64,000 nt of DNA from Tetradesmus obliquus (lineage: Eukaryota > Chlorophyta > Chlorophyceae > Sphaeropleales > Scenedesmaceae): assembly GCA_030272155.1 (NCBI GenBank), contig CP126191.1:10376501-10440500 (forward strand). Reading direction: 5' to 3'. Shown here piece by piece: positions 37,201 to 46,095 of the stretch. The stretch's first letter is position 1, and the number at the start of each line of letters is the position of its first letter. The translations under genes and the position numbers were made by a program. Below the pieces are notes generated by a model. It did no database searches. It saw nothing but the letters and a program-made list of their open reading frames with translations, and had not been told where the DNA came from.

Positions 37201-39190
37201 AGCTGGCAGGACTGTGCCAGCCAAGAGAGTGCCAGACTTGCAAGTATGTGCTCCACAGCTGTATACCTCCTCAACAGCATACTCAGCCCCTGCATTGCAA
37301 CCAGCAGCAGAGGTATACGATGATCACCCCATTGTGTTAGATAATGCCAAGCAGCACAGGTCAAAGGCATCAAAGGCAGCTGTTGCTGCTATATGCATGC
37401 ACGTCATGCAGGGCTTGCCTGCTCAGAGCTGGCACATCAGCATGCGCGCAAGCCAGTGCAGCAAGGCCTGCTGCAGCTGGCAGGTGACAGGAACTGGGCT
37501 CTTGGCATGCCACTGCAAGGGCTGTGTTGCTGTTAGGTGACAGTTATTGTAGCCTTTGAGCTGCTTGTGCAGCTGTGACACGCCATTCAGCTACTCAAAG
37601 TCGATGCCAGTTGCATGATATGTAATTGCTTGCTTGATTGATTAATTGTAACTAAGCCCGCATTCTTATCTCACCTGACAGCTTCGTGTCAATGTCTGCT
37701 GCATTGTCCTGGCAGAATGACCCACACCACGCTAGGTCTGCAGCGTTGACGGCGGCTTCGCTGGCCGCAATGACAGATTTCAGATGCTGAGTCACTGTCT
37801 CCAGCGCACTGCTGTTGGTGTTGTTGGCGGTGCTGACCAGCACTTGCATCTTAGAAGTAACGCCTAACAGGCGCCTGGTGCTGCCGGCCGTGGTTTCCTG
37901 CAGTCGCAATGCACATCACAGTCGTCAAGGGCCAGCCACAACATTTGCATGAATGGCGTGCAAATGAATCCAGTGCACTTTTTCAAGTCACTCCAGGGAT
38001 CTTAGCCCTTGCATACTGCACAGTCACCATGCCATGGCGGCTCACTGCAGTGCACAAATGCCCTGAGCCAACACATGCCATGGAAGACTTCCTCGCATCA
38101 GGAAAGGCGTGGTGCAATACTGCTTTGCCATGGGAGCTTGCACCTTGGTTGCCTGCACAAGACAATACCACTCCCAGTACAAGGGCCCTATTTGCTATGC
38201 AGCTGGACATGCCGTTGTGTACACAACGCTGCTCTGCAAACATGCCTGCTGTCTGCCTCACGACTGCAGATCTCACGTTGGTGCATGTGCCCTTGGACAC
38301 GACGATGTTGTCTTGCACGCCTGCAGGTGCGCTGCCAACAATGCTGGCGTTGACGCTAGACACGAGTGCGTCATGCCGTGTCTCGTTACAGGGGCCGGCA
38401 GCCGCAATGAAAAGTGTGAGCTTGGGCTTCAGCACAGTGTCCTGCACAGGTTGAGGTTGAGGCAGGGGCAGCAGCAGTACGGGAGGAAACAAACCAGTTC
38501 AGCAATAGTACCATTAAACGCAGCAACAAAAAGAGCCGCTCCAACACACCGTGTGCCAGCAATGGGTAGGAGTGCTGCCTACTTGACACGTCAACATCAC
38601 ATGAGGCTGCATGGCGCTGCCTGCACCAGGCAGTTGCTACATGCGTTTTCTTGCAGCAGAATCACTGTGACAAAATGCAGCCCGCAGCTCACCAGTGTAG
38701 GAGAGGGCGACGCCTCCGGTGACAGTGATGGCGGTGCTTCCTGCAAGTTGGCTGGGCTGCCAAAACCAGTGTAATGGATCAATGTTGCCTTTGCGCCAGC
38801 TGGATCGGCGCCGTACCAAATGATGAAGAGCAGGAATATCACTAATCCAATTATAGACAGCATCACGCTGGCCTGCCATGCGGTGCGCTCCTGCCTGCTC
38901 AGCCTGCTGCGGCCTGTGCGGCGGGCCTTCAAGCCAAGCAGTGCCGCAGCCCACCAGCAGGGGAAGAACAACCAACCAACACAAAACAAGATGAGGTAGA
39001 AGTTTGACTGCAGCCATGACGAAGCACCAGCTGGAGCGCTATCTGCTGCTGCTGCTGCAGCAGAAGGTGCTGCTCCAGGTGCGTAGCGGTCTTCAGGGTT
39101 GGCGGCCCTTGATGATGATGGCTTGGATTGCTGCGCCGGAGCGGCAGTGTGGCCAGGAATCTCCACAGTCACGCCTTCTGCCGACGCCAT
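19266..39190 (-). CDS. Giant membrane-anchored Cys-rich/Ser-Pro repeat protein
   Basis: Twelve exons: 39190-38693, 38441-38277, 37897-37675, 36826-36659, 36436-36345, 35652-35389, 35171-34850, 34546-34352, 34038-33853, 33608-33121, 32908-19696 and 19480-19266; about 5,342 residues, all in frame. Residues 1-166: [10 protein letters not shown], two membrane segments ([40 protein letters not shown]) and a basic loop. Residues 167-295: module A (PCNETRHDALV...VQDNIVV...C). Then an EGF-like module (CANGGTCSSGVCSCINGW, about 330-350), ACC-ending modules (STCANADYQC...DEACC; DECAASDC...ELCC), a second module A (about 415-577), three sushi-like modules (about 578-760) and three more ACC modules (to about 915). 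Next about 4,350 residues of Ser-Pro repeats, and a final sushi-like module (CQGQAVNATCIGICDNGG). Likely a hydroxyproline-rich wall/matrix glycoprotein anchored at the membrane; function inferred. Weakest points: the exon 4 and exon 11 acceptors. Confidence 0.75.
19735..29668. repeat. 36-bp coding minisatellite (about 275 units)
   Basis: Unit, read on the minus strand, codes SPSPTAGGDESP. On the plus strand the unit reads roughly CTGGGAGACTCATCACC plus CGCCTGCAGTGGGGCTGGGG. Length divided by 36 gives about 275 copies. The array stays in frame throughout. Common unit variants are TTSGD, TAGSD, DVSP and PSAGG; longer blocks of variants recur at exact multiples of 36 bp. It forms most of exon 11 of the giant gene. 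Confidence 0.95.
29669..32515. repeat. 66-bp coding minisatellite (about 43 units)
   Basis: Unit codes 22 residues: DASPSPSPSPDAG followed by SATGGSSSG. It lies N-terminal to the 36-bp array in the same exon. Rare variants (for example the SATGISSSSEA unit at about 30077, 30671 and 31925) recur at spacings of 594 and 1,254 bp, both multiples of 66. Confidence 0.95.
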
Positions 39191-41086
39191 GCTAGTTTAT
39201 CTGTGGAGGACAGAGTGTGTGCAGAACCTGCAAGCAGCAGGGGACAGCGGTCTGACTGAGATCGCCGTAATCTGGCACTTGACGGTCCAGTGGTTGGTGC
39301 AGTGGTGGACCAACACAGATACTGCCTGCAGTACGCTGCGCAGGTTGAGGCTGGTGCTGGCTAGCAAGTCTCAGCAATTGCAGTCTGCTCCAAGCCCAAG
39401 CTACCAGATTCTGTCCCCACCCTCGCCAATTTGCGTGAGGACAAACTATCATGGCTTGTGCACCTGCTGACAGTTTGCATCCGCCCATGTGTGCCATCGC
39501 AAGTATGCACATGCCTATCTGAAGCATGCAGCGCAGGCATGCAGTTGCTGTGCGTGGCATTTTATAAGCTACCCTGTCGGTGGCAACCAACATTGGGAAT
39601 TTTGGTTGCTCACTTGCCTGATCCCAACTTGAAGGTGCGGCTTCCAACCAGATCAGACTAGTGCTGAGTGCCAAGCAGCCCACTCTACTGCTTTGATACA
39701 GCCTGTGCATGTCAGAGCAGCGTCAACAGGTTGTTTGCGAAGATGCAGCACATCATCGCGAGGATTCACCGTTTTCAAGCGATTTCGTACACGGCACGTG
39801 TTGCTGAGGGTCAGTGCAGGTTATGCAATGCAAGCCGGCAGGTCAACCCTTTCCATGACGACTGCAAGTACTCCGAGACGGCTCACCAAAGAATTGATTA
39901 TCGTCAAGCCTCCCAAACCTGTGTACATGGCATTGTACACCACGTCGGTCGGCAGTGAAACCGGTCAACCAGCACTACGCACGATGCTCATTCTCTTGAT
40001 CTCAGCCCAAGGTGTCCCACAGACAGCTTAAAACAACAAAAGTAGAAAGCATACATTTGTTTATTGTGGTTTTTGTACTTCAACAGCGCCCCCAGCTGTG
40101 CTTTAGAAAAGAATTGTGCTGTCTGCTGGTGAAGCCACTCACCGCATTAGTAACCGTTGTCTACAAACATGTTACACTGAAAAAAACAGTTTCGCTTGAG
40201 CTTGCGTGCTGCGTCACCGTCCACGAGTGGTCAAAGGCCATTTTGTGCAAGTGCATCCTTCATCCTTGGGCTTTGGTGATTAAGTTCGATGTGTTTGCGT
40301 TGATAAAGACGATCTAGCTAACGTTCAGCAAATATGAGGCTGCACACACAGCTGTGGTGACGACTGCACACCTAGTCCTGTCGAGGAAGGCGAAGGGTCA
40401 CGCCTGTGATATCCCAGTGAGGCAGGTGAAAGGTCACGCCTTGAAAGGGGCTTGCTTCGGCTTCTACTTCCTGCAGTGATGTGGTGAGAATGTTTTAGCC
40501 AGCATACTGAAATTTTCTCTACATTCTGGAGCTGTTGAGGTGCTTTGTCATGCCATGAAGAGGACAGTCCTCACGCCCACTGCAGCTGGTGTGAAGAGGG
40601 GGTGATGACTTCTTGACTAGGTGCTGTAACCAGTGTGATAGCGGGCATGTACTCCTGTATACCTAAGGCATCCGCTGGCAGCGTTACACTCTATTTCATA
40701 TGGCCGTTCTCATCACTACTTTCAACACAGACCCGGGCTGTGTTCTGCAGCCACCCTCAGGGTGGCTGCAGAACTGCTGCAGAACGCATCAGTCTTGGAT
40801 CACATCCAAGGCTGTTGTGCTAACAAGCCATGCACCCAGTTGCAGTGCGTGTGAGGCTTTTCACTGCACTGCAGCGCATCCTGCCAGCACTGCTGACAAG
40901 ACGTCACACGGTGAACAAAGTGTTGTGGAAGCTGTAAAGTTAGCACTGCAGGACTTGCATCAGGCACCAATGAGCCGTTGAGCTGGTCTTGACCCGTCAG
41001 GGGACTAGTGCCGCGCCGTACGAAGTCGATTTCATTAGATTTTCTTTGTGTGTTTGAATTAAGCTGCGCAGTGCATGGTAAGCACC
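39191..41086. other. Intergenic region upstream of giant gene
   Basis: It should contain the promoter of the giant gene (start 39190, minus). Open frames at 39668-40031 are unassigned and show no family motif. An imperfect repeat (gaagggtcacgcct / gaaaggtcacgcct) lies near 40395-40445, and a perfect hairpin at 40743-40773. No confident gene. Confidence 0.4.
40743..40773. repeat. Perfect 14-bp inverted repeat, 3-nt loop
   Basis: TTCTGCAGCCACCC, loop TCA, then the exact reverse complement. It sits about 340 bases left of the retroelement-like insertion, in otherwise unassigned sequence. Confidence 0.9.
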
Positions 41087-41111
41087 AAGAAGACATCAAA
41101 TCAGGCCTCAG
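41087..41111. repeat. Left target-site duplication (25 bp)
   Basis: Identical over 25 bases to 44121-44145 (begins aagaagacatc, ends aggcctcag). It flanks the insertion on its 5' side. Confidence 0.9.
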
Positions 41112-42590
41112 GCTCACATCTGCTCTGCAAGGTGCTGTGCCGCATTACACCAGCATACAGGCGCAAGGTCGAGTGAACCGGTTTGCCCTGCACAGGCTGC
41201 CAGAAGCACAGTTTGGCAGGTACAACAGCAAGCAGCGCCTATACACAGTCACAAATGCAGTCAAATGCGTGCTGCTGGGGCTGGGATACATGGTGGAGGG
41301 CGTAGCGGCCTTTCCTAGCATGCAGCAGCTACAGAGCAGCAGCGGGCGCCTGTATCTGTTCATTGAGAGGGAGGCAGATGCGGCGCTGCTCAGCCACAAC
41401 ATCAGCAACCCTACACGCAGTGTGCGCGGTGCACAAATAGCAGCCAGCCTTGCGGACTTCCAGGATGGTCTGCGCGGACGCCTGCTTTGCGATGGTACAG
41501 CCGTAGGGCCGCAGCAGGAGGTCAGCGCAGACCAGGTAGTGGCAGACGTGCGGTTTGCCGATTACATACAGCCAACAGGGGGTGCAGCGGGCTACAATAA
41601 CGCATGGCCTGGAGATGTGGTGCTGAAGATTCGCAACCTTCCTCAGCCCCTGCACAAGCCGGGTGTGGCAGCCGCAGTCCTGCAGGCAGCAGGATATGAC
41701 GCGCAGGTGCTGGTGGGAGATCACTACCGGGACGCAGCGACAGCATTAGGTGACAGGATAGAGGGCATACCTGACCGCACGGTCTTGTGTGCCATTGTTT
41801 GCGCACCTGCGGATGACCAGCAGCTGGTGCGCATCCCACGCCTGCTGCAATGGCCTGGAGTGCCAGGCATGGTGAAGATTTCAGTGCAGCTCAGCAAAGT
41901 GATGGCAGTGGGCAGTCACAGTGCCCCTCCAGAGCAAAGCTATATTGCAGACACACTGGAATGCTCAACGCAAGGCATTCACCGTGTGCCAGAAAAGCGG
42001 CCATTTCCAGGGAGCAGCCCAGTCAGCATGCCCGCAGCAGCACCACAGGCACAGCCAGATGTCATTGAGATGGCAGCAGCTTCACGGGCTGCTGAAGCTG
42101 CGGCAGATGCGGCAGCAGAAGCAGCTGTACAGGTAGCTGGTGTCATGCCTGCTGCATCGCGGCGCCGCCAGCAACGCTCCATGCTGGAGACCATGCAGCG
42201 GCGGATGATGCGCGCATTCGTCAAACCGCAGATGGCAGACATGCTGCTAGCCCTCAGCAAACAGCGGCGAAGCGATCAGGAGCAGGTCAGTGCCGGGCAG
42301 CAGCAGGTGCAGCAATTGCAGCAGCAAGTGCAGCAGTTGCAGCAGCAGGTGCTGCATCTGCAGCAGCAACAGGTGCAACAGTTGCGGCAGCAGCCAACAG
42401 CGCCACCAGTAGAGGCTGCTCAGCCCCCCAGCCAGCACCGTCTCAGCACTCCACAGGCCACACCCAGCCAAGCTGCAACACTCACCCAGGTCACAGTGAC
42501 ACTACCTGGCAGCACGCAGCAGCAGCAGCAGCAGCAGCAGCGGCGGCAGGGGCAGGATCAGCAGCAGCAGCAGCAGCGCCAACAGCAACA

Positions 42591-42625
<35 letters not shown>

Positions 42626-43596
42626 CACGTGGCGCCGGACTGCCGCGGCTGCAGCAGTTGCCGCAGGCGCAACAGCAGCAGCAGCAGCAGCGTAGTGGCC
42701 GGCAGCCTCGGGTTCAAGCTCGGCGCCGTGCGGCTCCACGGCTGACGCAGGCTCAGCGGGAGCAGGCAGCACGGCAGGAGGCAGTGGATGCCTGCATTGC
42801 CCGCATGCAGACGCTGCAGGGAGACTATGATCAGCAGCTGACAGCTCTGCAGAGTGACCTGGAACAGCAGGCAGCAGCTCTCGGCTTGGAGCGGGACGCA
42901 GCCCGGCAACAGCTGGAGGATCTGGATGACAGAATTTCAGTGCTGCGGGAGCAACTGGGCCAGCTCAGAGCGGCTGACGACCAGGCTGCCATTGACGCAG
43001 CCGTGGCAGATGACAGCAGTGAGGAAGTTGAGATGGTGCCTGTCCTGTCCAAGTCACAGCGTCAGCGTCGGCGAGCGCACAGGCGTAAAGCAGCAGCGGC
43101 TGTGGAGCAGCAGATACTACAGCAGCAGCAGCAGCAACAGCAGCGGCAGCAGCAGCAGGAACAGCAACAGCAACAGCAACAACAGCAGCAGCAGATGCAA
43201 CAGCAACAGCAGCAGAGGCGGCAGCAACAGCAGCAGCAGCAGCGGTCCTTCTCTCGGCCGTCGCGCGGGCCTGAACGCATTGGGCTCAGCGTGCTGGACC
43301 CACCAGCACAGGCTCAGCCTTTCCCAGTCAGCTTCGAGCGCGAGGAAGATGCCCGGCAGCGGCTGCTAGCACGGCAGCAAGCGCAGTTAATAGCCGAGCT
43401 GGAGAACACGGCGGTGCACTCAGATGACGCCACGCCTTCTACAAGTGATGCCGAGTATGACATCTATGAGATGGGAGCGAAGTACGAGAGCACAGCTGCC
43501 TGGCTAAAAGATGAGGGTGTGCTGGTCAGCTCAGATGACATAGATGTCATTCCTGACAGTGACAGTGAGTATGAAGAGCCTGTTGAGGTGACGTGA
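41112..43596 (+). CDS. ORF1-like polyGln coiled-coil protein, probably 5'-truncated
   Basis: One intronless frame, open from the left edge of the insertion to TGA 43594-43596; the first in-frame ATG is 41290 (768 residues from there). The N-terminal third is globular, with two blocks: YNSKQRLYTVTNAVKCVLLG, and GDVVLKIRNLPQPLHKPG...TVLCAIVCAPADD. The latter resembles, in my recollection, RNA-binding ORF1 proteins of algal non-LTR elements; no search was run. After an Ala-rich helix come long polyGln runs (CAG, about 42510-42690 and 43105-43245) around a predicted coiled coil (LQGDYDQQLTALQSDLEQQA) and a basic RRRAHRRK patch. The C-terminus is acidic. The in-frame extension left of 41112 is host flank and not part of the protein. 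Expression is unknown. Confidence 0.6.
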
Positions 43597-43941
43597 CTTG
43601 CGATGATGACGGTAATTGAAATTACAGGGTGTGGGCCCCTGCAGCTGGTGTTTTGCACGGTACTGCGCGCCACAATCAATGCATGCACTCATATGATTGT
43701 GCAGCTGCATGAGTCGGTTATTGGTTGGGTTGTTGGCGCATTTGTGGAAGCCGTTGTTGGCGCTGTGCATGGAGCTGCAGTGCAGGTTTGGCGCTAGTGA
43801 GATGTGCCAGAGTTTGCGCAGCTCTCTCTGTCCATTTTCCACAAGCTTGCACTTATAGACTCCTTTATTGGGGCGGCTAACACTGAGTGTTGGTTGGGTG
43901 TGTGCGGCATGCAATTGAGCTGTAGCACACCAAGGGGGTGT

Positions 43942-43958
43942 GGGGGTTCAACTCCCCC
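43942..43958 (+). other. T-arm-like hairpin in element 3' region
   Basis: GGGGGTTCAACTCCCCC: five G-C pairs and a seven-base loop TTCAACT, the geometry of a tRNA T arm, and a match to the Pol III B-box pattern GGTTCRANNCC. No matching acceptor stem, D arm or A box was found, so this is not called a tRNA gene. Confidence 0.5.
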
Positions 43959-44120
43959 GCTTAATTTTGGTCCGGGCGCTGGGCACCTCCTGTATAGGGT
44001 GTTGTGGCGTGTTCTGCTGGTGAGGCATTGCCTCCCGCTCCCGGCAGTTGGGCTTGCCCAATTGTGCTGTGGTAGCGATCGCGAGCCAGTAGGATTCCGT
44101 CCCCCCTGGTAACAAAAAAA

Positions 44121-44145
44121 AAGAAGACATCAAATCAGGCCTCAG
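44121..44145. repeat. Right target-site duplication (25 bp)
   Basis: Exact copy of 41087-41111, directly after the A run of the insertion. The first two bases could belong to the A tail. Confidence 0.9.
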
Positions 44146-46095
44146 ACCGGCACTTAGTTTCAGCGCTTTTATCTGACTTCAACGCTGTGTGGCACCCCAG
44201 CAATAGCACAAATGTGTGAGCTGAACTAGCTGCTGTTAAAATGCAGCATGGCGCAAGTGCTTATTTGAGTTGGCACTCTGATCTTCTTGCTGCCAGCGAT
44301 TTTTAACACTTCAAGACTGACAAACGTACCCGTCAACCTGGCAGCTAAGGCAGCTATTTTGTATTGCAGATGACAAATTGCTTCTTGAAGGAGCGCAGCA
44401 TGACCGCACTGCAAGCACGCCTGCAGTACTCTGCTTGCATGGCTGGCCAGGTGTCACTCTGAGTGGGTCTGCGTGTCAGCCAGTGCACATGGACGCTTTT
44501 ACACTTGCGGCTTCTTCAGTAGAAGCCGCACAGCAGGCAATTGGTAACGGCATCAGATTACCCTGCACAGGTTGTAACGCTGCAAGTCTGACTGGCGTGA
44601 GTGGAGTTGCCAATGTGTAAGGCATGATGTGACGTATATAACACAGCACCCAAGAAAGCGGAACTATACACTAGTCCCAGGAATCCAAATCACTCGGAGC
44701 ATCTGTAGAGCTCACAACATGCTGTGCGGCACTGGCCACTGCTTACAGGTTGGGCTGCCAGAAGTGTGATGAACAGTGCATACATCAGTTGCGTAATTGT
44801 ATTTCGGCTGAAACACAACATGAATCCACCACATAGTGTCGTGTGCCACCTGCACCAAATGCAGAGAAGGCATATCTTGACATCGCTAAGTTCAAATTGA
44901 TGATGTAGCTACAAAACCATACTGTCATCAACGTATTGGGTTGAAACCAGGCAGCATTGCGCCAGGAACTCTGCCAAGGAACACAAGGATGCCACTTTGA
45001 CCTGTGGGACGGCTGTAGCTGCTGCACCGCCGGTTTTCCCCTCATGTCAGTGCACACATGCACATGGCGAATTCTACTGTGTACCTGCGCAAAATCATTG
45101 CACATCACTAAACAACTATGCCACATCATGCACCTGACTTGGGTTACCCCAAGGTTGCATGATGTACGGCAGTGACGCACTCTTAGAACACATGAGCTGC
45201 TGTAGCCGACAACCACACGCAACCAATCCTTGTACCCAATGCCAACTGGTGGTTCCTACACCCTGGTGACTGTTATGTTACAGGGGTAGCTATTGAACAC
45301 CACTCTCACTCTGGTGCATGCCAATGTCAACCTCCATTGCGGTATCTGCCATACCCCGCAACACTCTCATGCTGTATGTTTGCTGCTCATGACCGCAGCA
45401 AAGAGGCAAACCTTCATGCCAGCAACATGAACGCAACCTTGCCACACAACATGCAAGCGCTGCACACCAAATGCACTAACAGTAATGCCATTGTTGAGCA
45501 GCTGCAAGGTGACGCTGCTGTTGCCATCCGCAGCTATTGAACTGCATGGGTCATCGTAGCCTGAGCAAGTGATGCAGACACTGCAAGTTAGGCAGAACAT
45601 GACTGCAATGCTGCAGCCACTGAGCACGACACCGCTGCTGCAGGTATAGCGCCTCTATACTGGTTACTGTCACAACACTGCAACTGCTCAACATCAAAGC
45701 TCTGACACTGAGGCCGGGTGGTGATGACTGTTTCATGCCTGTGCACAGTTCACAGCTCAAAACCCACAAACAACCCGCTTCATCCTGCGATGGTATGGGT
45801 GCATAGCAGTAGGATCCACCGCACCTGCACGGCTGCCGCACGTGCCGACTGGGACATACATGTGCCAACTGCAACTTCAATGTCAAATGCAACAGTGTGA
45901 GCCAACATGGCACAAAAGCAAACTAACGCTGGGGTGATGTGTAGAACCTTCTGCCACCCCATGAAAGCACGCAAAGAAAGAGACAATGTGAGCAACTGAA
46001 GAGCTGTGATAGAGGTACACATCACAGCTTCTTTTGTGTAAGGCCCAACTCGCGGCTGGGCTGGTAGACAGTACAGTGCTTCGCCTGAGCGACAC
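44146..46095. other. Intergenic: 3' side of short paralogue
   Basis: Sequence resumes after the insertion. No protein-like exon was found. A TTACA (minus-strand TGTAA) at 45278-45282 is a possible polyadenylation signal for the minus-strand gene ending at 46096. No sushi-like exon comparable to the last exon of the giant gene was found here. Confidence 0.45.

Larger units (their letters stand above)
41112..44120 (+). mobile_element. LINE-like/retroposed insertion with A tail
   Basis: About 3.0 kb bounded by an exact 25-bp direct repeat, ending in a run of A just before the right copy. This is the footprint of target-primed reverse transcription. The only long frame is ORF1-like; no reverse transcriptase or endonuclease is present. 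The reading frame is already open at the left boundary and has no ATG until 41290, suggesting 5' truncation. The roughly 520 bases after the stop would be the element's 3' UTR and include a small T-arm-like hairpin at 43942-43958. A retroposed host mRNA is the alternative. Confidence 0.75.

Noticed and set aside
39668-40031. Small plus-strand gene with Arg/Thr-rich product.
   Set aside because: No family motif, no splice context and no clear start; overlapping frames look equally plausible.
41008-41111. In-frame extension of the ORF1-like frame to the left.
   Set aside because: It lies in host flank and includes the target-site duplication; the frame is open there by chance and starts with GTG, not ATG.
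43942-43958. tRNA gene.
   Set aside because: Only a T-arm-like hairpin is present; no acceptor stem, D arm or anticodon arm could be folded around it.
44785-45222. Minus-strand 145-codon frame.
   Set aside because: Cys/His/Val-rich composition typical of noncoding sequence here; no motif and no exon partner.
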